Positions 6,006 through 13,796 of a DNA stretch of 13,848 nucleotides are shown in pieces. The notes under the pieces are model-generated. The model was not told the origin of the DNA and did no database searches. It was given only the letters and a program-made list of their open reading frames with translations. Origin of the DNA: Bryobacterales bacterium (GTDB taxonomy: Bacteria > Acidobacteriota > Terriglobia > Bryobacterales > Bryobacteraceae); the NCBI GenBank assembly GCA_025353235.1, contig JANXQZ010000668.1, positions 1 through 13,848 on the forward strand, given 5' to 3'. Position numbers and translations under genes: made by a program. Within the stretch, counting starts at the first letter, position 1. Every line of letters begins with the position of its first letter.

Positions 6006-6493
6006 TCGATTTCGATGGCTTATACGCGCTCCACGCCCGCGATGTGTTCCGCTTCGCCCTCTCGTTATCCGGCAACCGGGCTATGGCCGAAGACATTGTG
6101 TCGGAGACGTTTGTACGCGTGTGGAGCGCGCGTGATCGTGTGGACCTCACCACGGTCATCGGCTATCTGATGACCATCGCGCGCCACCTTTATCTCGAAC
6201 AGGTCAGAGGAGATCACGGCCAGCAAGTGCTCGGCTGCGATTGGGAAGATGCCACGCCCGGGCCGCACACTCTCGCGGAAGGGCGTGCCGAACTGGCCGC
6301 CGTCCTCACGGATCTGCAGGCGCTTGCCGAACCCGACCGCGCGGCCCTGTTAATGCGGGCGCAGGATCAGATGCCTTACGAAGAGATCGCGGCCGCCCTG
6401 AGGATCGGCGTCGGCGCGGCAAAAGTCAAAGTGCACCGGGCGCGCCGCAAGCTCGCCGAGTTGCGCATGAATCGAGAGGTAAGGTTGTCATGA
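6002..6493 (+). CDS. ECF sigma-70 family RNA polymerase sigma factor
   Basis: The 163-residue product has the two-domain ECF layout. Region 2 spans about residues 7-70 (RDVFRFALSLSGNRAMAEDI, then ETFVRVW, then TIARHLYLEQVR). Region 4 spans about 98-150 (ALAEPDRAALLMRAQDQMPY, then EEIAAALRI, then KVKVHRARRKLAEL), with a helix-turn-helix. Region 3 is absent, as expected for ECF. I chose GTG 6002 because it overlaps the permease stop (GTGA) and gives a normal N-terminus; the same frame is open much further upstream, but that part lies inside the permease gene and does not look like sigma factor. The ATG of the anti-sigma gene overlaps its stop. Its position after the transporter genes, not in front of them, is unusual. 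Confidence 0.9.
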   Translation: MIDFDGLYALHARDVFRFALSLSGNRAMAEDIVSETFVRVWSARDRVDLTTVIGYLMTIARHLYLEQVRGDHGQQVLGCDWEDATPGPHTLAEGRAELAAVLTDLQALAEPDRAALLMRAQDQMPYEEIAAALRIGVGAAKVKVHRARRKLAELRMNREVRLS

Positions 6494-6906
6494 ACGTCAC
6501 ACGTGAAATCGTGAAGGATTTGTTGCCGCTGTACGTGGCCGGAGAGGCCAGCGAGGATAGCCGCGCGGCGGTGGAAGAGTGGCTGCGCACCGACCCAGAA
6601 CTGTCGCGCCTAGCTGCGGAACTTCGAGATGATTTCGCGCTTCCGCCAGCGACGGGAATGCCCCAAACCTCAGGACGGGCCGCGCTGGCTGCGACCAAGA
6701 CGCTACTGCGCCGCCGCTCCTGGCTGTTGGCCCTGGCGCTGTTGTTTACCGGGCTGCCCGTCTCGTTCGCATGGGACAGCAGTGGCCTAAGATTCTTCAT
6801 GCTTCGCGACGCCCCGCTCATGTCGTTGATCAGTCTAGCGGCGGCGCTTGGCCTGTGGATCACGTTTGGCGTGGTAGCGCGCCGACTGCGTGTCACCGGA
6901 CTCTGA
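6490..6906 (+). CDS. Membrane-bound anti-sigma factor
   Basis: The 138-residue product begins MNVTREIVKDLLPLYVAGEA, a segment common to anti-sigma factors paired with ECF sigma factors, followed by SEDSRAAVEEWLRTDPEL. I see no HxxxCxxC zinc motif, so it belongs to the zinc-free type. Two hydrophobic segments follow, at about 76-97 and 111-133. It should bind and hold the cognate sigma factor at the inner membrane until a signal releases it. It starts at an ATGA overlap with the sigma gene and has AAGG 5 nt upstream. The gene ends 23 nt from the stop of the convergent ROK kinase gene. Confidence 0.82.
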   Translation: MNVTREIVKDLLPLYVAGEASEDSRAAVEEWLRTDPELSRLAAELRDDFALPPATGMPQTSGRAALAATKTLLRRRSWLLALALLFTGLPVSFAWDSSGLRFFMLRDAPLMSLISLAAALGLWITFGVVARRLRVTGL

Positions 6907-6912
6907 TTCAGA

Positions 6913-6926
6913 CGGTGGCTTCGCCG
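6913..6926. terminator. Small hairpin between convergent genes
   Basis: CGGTG (6913-6917) can pair with CGCCG (6922-6926) across the loop GCTT, with one G-U pair. It sits in the 23-bp gap between the anti-sigma and ROK kinase stops. There is no T-run, so evidence for a terminator is weak. Confidence 0.25.
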
Positions 6927-6929
6927 AGG

Positions 6930-7766
6930 CTAAGGAATGGCAAGCGCCAGCGATCCCAGAATTCCTGCGCGCGCGCCTAACCCGGGCGGCACGATTTCAG
7001 GCGCCTGCAGATACCCATTGATCAGCTCATCCACACGCTTTCGAATCTCCGAGAACAGGCGCTCTTGTTTCATCACGCCGCCGCCAAGAATAATCTTTTG
7101 CGGAGACAGAGTAAAAATCCAGTTCGCCAGTCCCAGCGCCAGATAGTTTGCCTGCAGCGCCCACGCGGGGTGATCGGGCGGCAACTCTTGCGCCTTCATG
7201 CCCCAGCGCGCCTCCATCGCCGGACCCGACGCCAGCCCTTCCAGACAATCGCCATGCGAAGGACACCCGCCTTTGTATGGATCAACTCCCCAATCATGCG
7301 GGATGCGGATGTGACCCATCTCCGGATGAAGCAGCCCATGCATCAGCCCACCGTTCACCATTCCCCCGCCGCCGATCCCGGTACCGATCGTGAGATAAAT
7401 GAACGTGTTCAGACCCTGCGCGGCACCCCAGCGAAACTCGCCCTCGGCAGCCGCGTTTACGTCAGTGTCGATCACGACCTCGGCACCCGTGCCCCGTCGA
7501 AGAGCCCCGGCAAGATCGAAGTTGCGCCAAGCCAGTTTGGGCGTCATCGTGATAAATCCGTGCGTGGCTGATGCAGGATTCAGATCCACCGGGCCGAAAG
7601 ATCCGATCCCGATCCGGTTTACCGAGTGAGGGCGGAAAAAATCGAGGGTGCGCTCGATCGTCTCCTCCGGGCTGGTAGTCGGAAACTCGAATGTCTCCAA
7701 ATCGTCGGGTCCAGTCCCGACCCCGCAGATAAACTTGGTGCCGCCCGCTTCAATGCCGCCGATCAT
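6930..7766 (-). CDS. ROK family fructokinase-like sugar kinase
   Basis: This 278-residue cytoplasmic kinase resembles Bacillus-type fructokinases of the ROK family. Visible features: the ATP phosphate loop GGIEAGGTK (3-11), the catalytic Asp102 in DTDVNAAA, the second phosphate motif IGTGIGGGG (127-135), and the zinc site His152 (HPEMGH), Cys168, His171 and Cys174 in [12 protein letters not shown]. These Zn ligands and the GLASGPA sequence favour fructokinase over glucokinase, but the sugar is not proven. The ATG overlaps the stop of the quinoprotein gene (ATGA) with no own Shine-Dalgarno, so its translation is probably coupled. A degraded copy of codons 142-160 lies at 4392-4450. Confidence 0.9.
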   Translation of the reverse strand: MIGGIEAGGTKFICGVGTGPDDLETFEFPTTSPEETIERTLDFFRPHSVNRIGIGSFGPVDLNPASATHGFITMTPKLAWRNFDLAGALRRGTGAEVVIDTDVNAAAEGEFRWGAAQGLNTFIYLTIGTGIGGGGMVNGGLMHGLLHPEMGHIRIPHDWGVDPYKGGCPSHGDCLEGLASGPAMEARWGMKAQELPPDHPAWALQANYLALGLANWIFTLSPQKIILGGGVMKQERLFSEIRKRVDELINGYLQAPEIVPPGLGARAGILGSLALAIP

Positions 7767-9307
7767 TTTGGAACCGCGAACGCGATCAACGATTGACCCG
7801 ACATCACCGCGACGTACTGTCGTCCATTGATGGCATAGCTAATGGGCGGGGCAGCTACGGGAGCCCCCGTCTGGAACTTCCAAAGCACCTTTCCGGTACG
7901 GGCATTAAAAGCGATCAGATAGCCTTGGCCGTCCGAGCCGAATACGAGTCCGCCGGCTGTGGCGAGCATGCCTGCCGACGTCCCTGAAACCATGTCGAAG
8001 TGCCATTTCGTGTCGCCTGTCGCGGGATCAATCGCGATAATCGAACCGACCCCATGCTCGTTCTCGCCCACCGTGCTGGCCTGATACCATTGCCCATCTA
8101 AGTAATCCTGCTTGGTCTTATAGAAGAGCATGCAGTGTTGAGAACTCGGGAAATAGAGCAACCCGGTTTGAGGACTGTACGCCTGTGCTTGCCAGTTGTG
8201 CCCGCCGCCGAGGCCCGGACAAGTGCGAGTGCCCTCTTCGCTCGGCTCGTTTCCTCCAATGAGAACGGGCTTTCCGTCCGGTCCGATGCTGTCTGCCCAA
8301 GTCACCTTGGTGTATGCGCGTGCGTGCAGGAATTTGCCGTTGGTCCGGTCAAGCGCATAGAAAAATCCATTGCGATTGGCCTGAATCAGGGCCTTTACGG
8401 GCTTCCCCTTCACGGTAAGATTCGCGAGCACCGGGTCGCTGATCGCGTCCCAGTCATGCAGGTCGTGCGGAGTGAACTGATAGTGCCACTTCAATTTGCC
8501 AGTTTCCGCATCCAGCGCCACCATGCTGCAGGTATACAGGTTGTCCCCCGGACGAACATCGCCGTTCATGTCGGGGCCAGGATTGCCGGTGCCCCAGTAG
8601 ATGAGATTCAGTTCCGGATCGTAGGTCCCGGTAATCCAGGTGGATGCGCCGCCGCGCTTCCATGAATCGCCACCCCACGATGCCGCGCCCGGATCACCCT
8701 CGGCGGCAACCGTATCGAAACGCCAAGCACGTTTTCCAGTATCGGCGTAGTAAGCTTCCACGAATCCGCGCGTGCCGAACTCGGCCCCGGCGATCCCCGT
8801 GACAACCAGGTTCTTCACCATCAGAGGCGCGGCCGTGGCGCTATAACCCTTCTTGTAGTCGGCGATTTTCGTTTCCCAAAGCGTCACGCCGGACTTGGCT
8901 TCCAGGGCTACGAGGACGCCTTCAATATTCACCTTGAAGAGCTTGTCGCCTTGCAGCGCGAAGCCTCGGTTGACTTGCCCGCAACAGAGATTCAGCCCCG
9001 CAGGCGATGCTTTCTTGTAGCTCCAGATCGCTTGGCCCGTGCGCGCATCCAACGCCCAGGCGGTGTTCGACGGCCCGGTCAAATACATGAGTCCGCCCAC
9101 AACCAGCGGAGTGGTCTCATTCCCGCCGTTGGATCCGAACTGCCGTATCCAGGCAGGGGCGAGCGATGGCACGTTATTGGTGTTAATCGAAGTCAACTCC
9201 GAAAAGCGCCAGCCTGCATTGTTCTTGCCATAGGTGGTCCAGTCTTCGGGCGCTTGCGCGAGTGCTGGCACGATGAGTAGCAGGCAGATAAGAGAGCTCG
9301 GTTTCAT
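7763..9307 (-). CDS. PQQ-dependent dehydrogenase (methanol/ethanol family type)
   Basis: This 514-residue periplasmic quinoprotein has a signal peptide (residues 1-19, ending PALAQA) and an eight-bladed propeller pattern with repeated Trp-docking strands (for example [30 protein letters not shown]). The vicinal disulfide Cys108-Cys109 lies in [10 protein letters not shown]. Metal and active-site residues by motif are Glu176 (GAEFGTRG), Asn242 (YWGTGNPGP) and Asp287 (HDWDAIS). The position two after Asp287 is Ile, not the extra Asp of lanthanide XoxF enzymes, so calcium is the likelier metal. It would oxidise an alcohol or sugar and pass electrons to the cytochrome encoded just upstream. It has AAAAGG 8 nt before the ATG, which overlaps the cytochrome stop. 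No cytochrome domain is fused at its C-terminus. Confidence 0.92.
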   Translation of the reverse strand: MKPSSLICLLLIVPALAQAPEDWTTYGKNNAGWRFSELTSINTNNVPSLAPAWIRQFGSNGGNETTPLVVGGLMYLTGPSNTAWALDARTGQAIWSYKKASPAGLNLCCGQVNRGFALQGDKLFKVNIEGVLVALEAKSGVTLWETKIADYKKGYSATAAPLMVKNLVVTGIAGAEFGTRGFVEAYYADTGKRAWRFDTVAAEGDPGAASWGGDSWKRGGASTWITGTYDPELNLIYWGTGNPGPDMNGDVRPGDNLYTCSMVALDAETGKLKWHYQFTPHDLHDWDAISDPVLANLTVKGKPVKALIQANRNGFFYALDRTNGKFLHARAYTKVTWADSIGPDGKPVLIGGNEPSEEGTRTCPGLGGGHNWQAQAYSPQTGLLYFPSSQHCMLFYKTKQDYLDGQWYQASTVGENEHGVGSIIAIDPATGDTKWHFDMVSGTSAGMLATAGGLVFGSDGQGYLIAFNARTGKVLWKFQTGAPVAAPPISYAINGRQYVAVMSGQSLIAFAVPK

Positions 9308-10059
9308 TGCACGCCTTTTAATGTCATGAGATAGGCTAGAACATCGTCGAGTTCAGCGGGCGAGAAGAGCTTGGCATAGGTGCCCGGCATCAGCGATCGA
9401 TACTCCTGCTTGGCTGACGTAACTTCATTCTTATCGAAAGAATAGAACTTGCCCGCTTGGTCCACCAACAGTGCATTGAAGTTATCGTACCCACGATGTA
9501 CGCCAACGATCTTCTTGCCGTCGCGAGTCACCACCGTGATTGTCTCGAAGCCAGGGCTGATATCCGCATCGGGATGCACGACGGACTCCAGGAGGTAGGC
9601 ATAGCTGCGCTGGCGTCCGGCGCGGGTCAAGTCAGGTCCCAGGGTGCCGCCCTTCGAACCGATTTTGTGACAGGCGCCGCATCCGCCCTTGGCCCAGAAG
9701 AGTGCTTCCCCGTCCTTGAAGCTCCCCTTGATTTGAGGGGGTTCGCGCTGGGCCGCTGAACGGATGTAGGCTACCAAGTCTCCCACGATGTTTTGGCTGA
9801 AGTCGGGGAAGCCGGGCATTTCAGTTCCAGTAACACCGCTGACGATGGTTCGGTGCAAGTCGGCATCGGTGTCGCCTGCTGCATAGGTGCCTCGCGTCAG
9901 GTCAGGCCCGCGTCCGCCTTGGGCGTGAATGCCGTGGCAGGGGGCGCAATAGATGCGGAAGACCACGCGTCCGTTTTCGGATGCTTGCGTAGCGGCCGGA
10001 GGCGGCGTCTGCGCCGCGCACAAGAAGGCCGACGCACATAAACTAATCAGGAAGCGCAC
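9304..10059 (-). CDS. Diheme cytochrome c with Verrucomicrobium-type heme domain
   Basis: The 251-residue product has a signal peptide (MRFLISLCASAFLCAAQ) and two heme c sites, CAPCH at 38-42 and CGACH at 127-131. Each is followed by a GPDLTR segment, so the two domains look duplicated. Met81 (EMPGFPDF) is a likely axial ligand of the first heme, and SLMPGTYAKLFS near the C-terminus could supply that of the second. The second half (LLESVVHPDADISPGFETIT, then VVTRDGKKIVG) resembles the Pirellula/Verrucomicrobium-type heme-binding domain (TIGR02603). It should accept electrons from the quinoprotein. The start is GTG 10059; the ATG at 10070 is out of frame. No Shine-Dalgarno is visible, but a good promoter ends 6 nt upstream. 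Confidence 0.88.
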   Translation of the reverse strand: MRFLISLCASAFLCAAQTPPPAATQASENGRVVFRIYCAPCHGIHAQGGRGPDLTRGTYAAGDTDADLHRTIVSGVTGTEMPGFPDFSQNIVGDLVAYIRSAAQREPPQIKGSFKDGEALFWAKGGCGACHKIGSKGGTLGPDLTRAGRQRSYAYLLESVVHPDADISPGFETITVVTRDGKKIVGVHRGYDNFNALLVDQAGKFYSFDKNEVTSAKQEYRSLMPGTYAKLFSPAELDDVLAYLMTLKGVQ

Positions 10060-10065
10060 GTCGGA

Positions 10066-10095
10066 AGCATACTAACAGCAAGAGGTCGAGGTCAA
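10066..10095 (-). promoter_or_regulatory. Promoter of the cytochrome-quinoprotein operon, possibly leaderless
   Basis: On the minus strand, TTGACC (10095-10090, 5 of 6) and TATGCT (10071-10066, 4 of 6) are spaced by 18 nt. The -10 ends exactly 6 nt before the GTG at 10059, so transcription would start on the start codon. The region lies in the 73-bp gap after the glycosyltransferase stop. Confidence 0.5.
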
Positions 10096-10132
10096 GCGGC
10101 AAGCATTCTCAACCCGGAACCAATTGCATCCG

Positions 10133-10840
10133 CTACTCAGGTCTTGGCGTCGCTAGTTTCGCGGCGCGGGGCGCAAATCGCTTTCTAACCAGGAACCATA
10201 AATTGTAGAATCCGTCTCGCCAAGGGTTTAACTTAATTTCGCCCATGCGGGAAGAATATTGGATAGAAATCTCCTCGAACCGAATTTTTGAGTTGCGCAG
10301 AGCTTCGATTTTGATCTCCTCGGAGAATGCCATGCCATCGGATTCCAGAATCATGTCGGACAGGATAGATCTGCGGAATACCCACATGCCGGATTGCGAA
10401 TCACGCACCCAGCGGAAATACAGCAGCGACGTGGCAACCGAGAGCACCAAATTGCCGAACTTGTGTTTGAAGCTCATCGCTCGTGAATCCCGGACCGGAA
10501 AGCGGGAGGCGTTCAGAAAATCCACCTCCAGGTGAAGGAAGGCTTCGATCAAGTAGGAGATGGCATCCGGGGGATAGCTATGGTCGCCGTCGAGGGTAAC
10601 GATGATGTCGCCCGTGGCGTTGGAGAAACCCTTCTTGTAGCTGCGCCCGTATCCTCGCACTGGTTCGCGGATCACTTCGGCACCTAAGGAGTGAGCTACG
10701 TCAGAGGTGCGATCCGTGGAACCGTTATCTACGACGATCACCTGGTCGACGAACTCCGGCATGCGCCGCAGGACGAGTTCTATGCCTTGTTCTTCGTTGA
10801 GACACGGGATGATGACCGTGATCTTTTGAGACTTGTACAA
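10133..10840 (-). CDS. Family 2 glycosyltransferase (dolichol-phosphate mannosyltransferase-like)
   Basis: The 235-residue product has the GT2 (GT-A fold) N-terminal core: ITVIIPCLNEEQGIELVL, VIVVDNGSTDRTSDVA, and the metal-binding DGD in VTLDGDHSYPPDA. A later DSQSGMWVFRR segment matches the acceptor region of DPM1-like enzymes that transfer a sugar to polyprenyl phosphate. A hydrophobic stretch near the middle (LVLSVATSLLYF) may touch the membrane; there is no C-terminal membrane domain. It would act at the cytoplasmic face of the inner membrane in glycan synthesis. The start is TTG 10840; an in-frame stop lies at 10853-10855, so no earlier start is possible. No Shine-Dalgarno is visible. 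Confidence 0.87.
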   Translation of the reverse strand: MYKSQKITVIIPCLNEEQGIELVLRRMPEFVDQVIVVDNGSTDRTSDVAHSLGAEVIREPVRGYGRSYKKGFSNATGDIIVTLDGDHSYPPDAISYLIEAFLHLEVDFLNASRFPVRDSRAMSFKHKFGNLVLSVATSLLYFRWVRDSQSGMWVFRRSILSDMILESDGMAFSEEIKIEALRNSKIRFEEISIQYSSRMGEIKLNPWRDGFYNLWFLVRKRFAPRAAKLATPRPE

Positions 10841-10842
10841 GT

Positions 10843-10852
10843 TATCATGATG
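10843..10852. promoter_or_regulatory. Possible overlapping divergent -10 elements
   Basis: TATCAT at 10843-10848 on the plus strand ends 6 nt before ATG 10855. On the minus strand CATCAT (10852-10847) ends 6 nt before TTG 10840. The two hexamers overlap in the palindrome ATCATGAT (10844-10851). No convincing -35 is seen on either side. Confidence 0.33.
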
Positions 10853-10854
10853 TC

Positions 10855-11352
10855 ATGCGGCTGTTCCTGCAATTTATCGTGCTCTCATTCGCGGCTCTGG
10901 CGGGCGTGAACCCCCAACTGACGCAGGTCCGGTCGATTTACATTTTGTCCATGGGTTCGCAAATGGATCAGTTCCTGGCGAACCGTTTGTCGCGAATGGG
11001 CGTGATTCAAGTGGCGGCGGACCCGCAGAGCGCGGATGCGATTTTAACGGATCGGTTGGGTGAGGGATTCGAAAAAAGGCTGGATGAGTTGTATCCGGCC
11101 CCCGTGAAGGACGAGGATGAAGACGCCGACGTGAAAAAAGATGAGTCGGCGCAAATGCGAGCTTCCTCGTTTGGGCGCGGCAAGGGTACGTACTTCATCG
11201 TGGACCGGAAAACTAGGAAGGTGTTGTGGTCCATTTACGAGCGGCCGAAGAACTCGGGAAACGATGAGCTGGATAAGACGGCTGAGCGGATCGTAAATCA
11301 TCTGAAGAAGGATCTGAAGCCCTCAACTCAGCAAGCCACCCCCACGCCTTAG
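10855..11352 (+). CDS. Secreted protein of unknown function with acidic linker
   Basis: The 165-residue product starts MRLFLQFIVLSFAALAGV, a signal peptide. The first half of the mature protein (SIYILSMGSQMDQFLANRLS, then RMGVIQVAADPQSADAILTD) has the alternating strand/helix look of CsgG/TolB-N-like or lipoprotein-associated alpha/beta domains. It is followed by a charged linker (PVKDEDEDADVKKDESAQ) and a strand pair GTYFIVDRKTRKVLWSIYER with a last helix. I do not recognise a named family. There is no Shine-Dalgarno before the ATG. Its TAG stop overlaps the TAA stop of the convergent gene. Confidence 0.8.
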   Translation: MRLFLQFIVLSFAALAGVNPQLTQVRSIYILSMGSQMDQFLANRLSRMGVIQVAADPQSADAILTDRLGEGFEKRLDELYPAPVKDEDEDADVKKDESAQMRASSFGRGKGTYFIVDRKTRKVLWSIYERPKNSGNDELDKTAERIVNHLKKDLKPSTQQATPTP

Positions 11353-12824
11353 TTCGAGATCGTCATCACTGGACGATTGGACGCTTGCCCCGCGATCGTA
11401 ATCACCACCGGGTAGGTGCCTCTAGCGATCTGCGGCACCACGAAATTTGCCTGATAGAGCCCGATAGAGCCCGGAGTCAAGCCAATGTACTTTACCACCG
11501 CTTCCGCAGCTCCGACAGTCACGGAGTAGGACCCGGTGATGGGCGCTAGCGCGAGTGGCGCCGGAGAGCCGCTGACCAACTTACCAACGGATTGCACAGG
11601 TCCCCCGCCGGTGAAATAGGCCACGACTTCATCTCCGACGGCTGCAGTATCGGATGCGGAGTTTATGCTGCCATTTTGATTCACCACTACGGCCCGATTG
11701 TTTCCGTAGGTACTGAGTCCGGGCGTCCCGGTTGCCGGAACAAAGACCGCTGCGGCGTTGCTGGTGGAAGTCCCGTTCTTAACCACCACCGACGCGACCG
11801 TCCCTCCCGGAATGTCCCACGGCATCTGCGCATCGATTTGGCCGGCATCCACATAGAACAGCGGGGCGGCTTCTCCGTTCACCGTAACCGTGGTGGACAG
11901 CAGTTGGGTCGGGAGCGTGTTGGTAACCGCGCCCGCAGCCCGTGTGGCCAGATTTTGTCCGAAGACGACAAACACGCTTCCGGGCGGCGTGGCGCCGACA
12001 GCGTAGCTGGCCACGTTCCCGATCGCTTCACTTGGGTTCACGAAGAGCGAATGCAAGGAGCCTGAGCGTACGAATCCGGAGTTGGAATCAAGCACATCCA
12101 GCGCCTGGATGCCTGTAACTGCAAAGTTCAAGGTGTTGGACTTGCCGCTGGAATCGGTCAGCATCGCTGAAGCCAGACAGTTCGAAGCAACGGAGTAAGT
12201 GCCGGTTGCGGTAACTGTTGCGGGCGCCGTGCCAGGAGATGACGCCGTGTAAGTGCCAGTGACGTTCCCTAAGCCATCGAACTGAAGCTCGCCGGATTCG
12301 TCCTGGACACCGGTGGGAGTGGTACCGGTGACGCTGAATCCGCTTGCCTGATAGGCATACGCGCCTGATAGGGTGGCCAGAGCGCAGGCGGATGGCTGTA
12401 GGTTGCCGCCGCCTCCCGAATATACATAAGTGGCGTCGGCGCCCGCGATATTGAACTGTTTGCCTCCATCCCAGACCACCAGGGTGAAGGCCGCGGCGCT
12501 ACCCGCGCTCAACGTAATGGAACCCAGGCAATTGGCGGCCACGGCGTAGGTCCCGCTGTAGGCGAACTGCTTGCCGAGTACCTGATTCGTATTGACGCTT
12601 CCGGCGAAGGTAACGACGCCTTTGCCGTCGAACGTTGCTGCGCCATTGGCCTGAAACGAGCCCGCAAAGTTTCCAGCCGCGGAGATGGTTCGTCCATTCA
12701 AAGCGAACGCATACGTCCCATTCAGATTTGAGACACTGCAGGTGCCGCCACCAATCTGATTTTGGGCATGCGCGGACGCAGCCAAAAGGCAGGAGAATAC
12801 GACTGCGGTGATGTTGACGCTCAT
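11349..12824 (-). CDS. Secreted beta-rich protein with Solibacter C-terminal domain
   Basis: The 491-residue product begins MSVNITAVVFSCLLAASAHA, a signal peptide. It then has two repeats of about 110 residues, each opening with a Cys and NGTYA/SGAYA, carrying a TFDG or QFDG strand and ending with GTY(S/A)VA(S/A)NCL. The C-terminal 230 residues run from NPSEAIGNVASYAVG through VFGQNLATRAAG, YVDAGQIDAQMPWDIPGG and GDEVVAYFTGGG to NFVVPQIARGTYPVVITIAG. This is the Solibacter-type domain TIGR03437, known from large acidobacterial secreted proteins and of unknown function. The same frame is open upstream to 13238, but I chose ATG 12824 because it gives the signal peptide and overlaps the stop of the paralogous gene (ATGA). 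Likely periplasmic or surface-exposed. Confidence 0.88.
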   Translation of the reverse strand: MSVNITAVVFSCLLAASAHAQNQIGGGTCSVSNLNGTYAFALNGRTISAAGNFAGSFQANGAATFDGKGVVTFAGSVNTNQVLGKQFAYSGTYAVAANCLGSITLSAGSAAAFTLVVWDGGKQFNIAGADATYVYSGGGGNLQPSACALATLSGAYAYQASGFSVTGTTPTGVQDESGELQFDGLGNVTGTYTASSPGTAPATVTATGTYSVASNCLASAMLTDSSGKSNTLNFAVTGIQALDVLDSNSGFVRSGSLHSLFVNPSEAIGNVASYAVGATPPGSVFVVFGQNLATRAAGAVTNTLPTQLLSTTVTVNGEAAPLFYVDAGQIDAQMPWDIPGGTVASVVVKNGTSTSNAAAVFVPATGTPGLSTYGNNRAVVVNQNGSINSASDTAAVGDEVVAYFTGGGPVQSVGKLVSGSPAPLALAPITGSYSVTVGAAEAVVKYIGLTPGSIGLYQANFVVPQIARGTYPVVITIAGQASNRPVMTISN

Positions 12825-13678
12825 GCTCGTTCCCCGTTGCCCGAGTTTTGCAAAACAGTCGCCGTTGGCTGGCCGTAAATAACGTGCGCGCTGCCGATCA
12901 CGATGAATCCCGAGTTCTGCGCCAACATGAGATAGAGCGTGGAACTGTTCATCGCGTTGCCCGTGACGACGCTGAAGCGCATCACGTACGCATTGCCTTT
13001 TGCATCGGTGAGCGCTGCGGATGCAAAGCAGTTCGGCCCCACCGAGTACGACCCCGTAAGGGTGAGGGGATTTGCCGCAGCCCCGCTTGTGGAGAGAGTA
13101 TAGTTGACGGTAAGATGCCCTTGCCCGTCGAATTGCAGCAATCCGGCCCCGCTCGCGGCGCCGCTTACGGCATTCGAGGTTAACGCAAAACCTGCGGCGT
13201 TCACGGTATACACGCCAGAGAAGGTGCCCGTCGAACAAGAGCTAGGCTGGACATGGGCGAAGCCCGAGTACGAATAATTGGCGTCGCTTCCGGTAAGCAG
13301 GAAATCGGCACCCTGCGCATAGGCAACGATGTTCAGGGAAGCGCTGCCGCCCGTAGAGATTGTTGCAAGGCCGACGCAGTTAGCCTGCACGCTGTATGTT
13401 CCGGACCAAGTTGATTGCGTTTCTACGGCTTGGTTGGTGTCGGAGGTGAGTGCGAAGGTGACTTTGCTTTGCCCATCGAAGGTAGCGGAGCCGATCGCTT
13501 GGAACACGTTCGTGAACGCTGCCAAGGGCGTGACCTTTCTCCCCGTGATCGTCACAGCGTAAGTTCCGTTCACCGATGCCGAGCTACAAGTACCGCCCCC
13601 GATCTGAGTCTGGGCGGTCAGCGGGAAAATCGCAACGCAGGACAAGAGTATTAGCAGTAGCTTCCTTGGGTGCTCCAT
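12821..13678 (-). CDS. Secreted beta-rich paralogue lacking the Solibacter domain
   Basis: The 285-residue product starts MEHPRKLLLILLSCVAIFPL and ends its signal peptide near TAQTQ. It is a paralogue of the downstream gene: both read QIGGGTCS right after the signal peptide and share NGTYA, ATFDG, and GTYSV..NC motifs, again in two repeats (about residues 31-150 and 151-270). It stops after NSGFIVIGSAH and a short tail, just where the other protein goes on into its C-terminal domain. The start has the strong Shine-Dalgarno GGAGGAG 10 nt upstream and a promoter nearby, so it is the first gene of a two-gene unit. Function unknown. Confidence 0.87.
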   Translation of the reverse strand: MEHPRKLLLILLSCVAIFPLTAQTQIGGGTCSSASVNGTYAVTITGRKVTPLAAFTNVFQAIGSATFDGQSKVTFALTSDTNQAVETQSTWSGTYSVQANCVGLATISTGGSASLNIVAYAQGADFLLTGSDANYSYSGFAHVQPSSCSTGTFSGVYTVNAAGFALTSNAVSGAASGAGLLQFDGQGHLTVNYTLSTSGAAANPLTLTGSYSVGPNCFASAALTDAKGNAYVMRFSVVTGNAMNSSTLYLMLAQNSGFIVIGSAHVIYGQPTATVLQNSGNGERA

Positions 13679-13690
13679 TCGCGTGCGGCT

Positions 13691-13707
13691 CCTCCGTATC
13701 GATTATA
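13691..13707 (-). promoter_or_regulatory. Consensus -10 and Shine-Dalgarno of the tandem secreted-protein unit
   Basis: On the minus strand a perfect TATAAT occupies 13707-13702, followed by the Shine-Dalgarno GGAGGAG centred near 13692. The start codon is at 13678. No recognisable -35 lies 16-18 nt upstream; TTGAAC is present but only 5 nt from the -10. A short leader of about 17 nt is expected. Confidence 0.5.
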
Positions 13708-13796
13708 AACTCGTTCAAAAAGCATCTGCGTCCAGGCTACTCTGACCAGCTTGCAGTGCTACCTCCTGCGCTCGCGGGGATATGTTGGAGACGAGC

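Noticed and set aside
12825..13238. N-terminal extension of the Solibacter-domain protein upstream of 12824
   Set aside because: The extension is Arg/Cys-rich, lies in another frame of the paralogous gene and would bury the signal peptide; it is a shadow frame.
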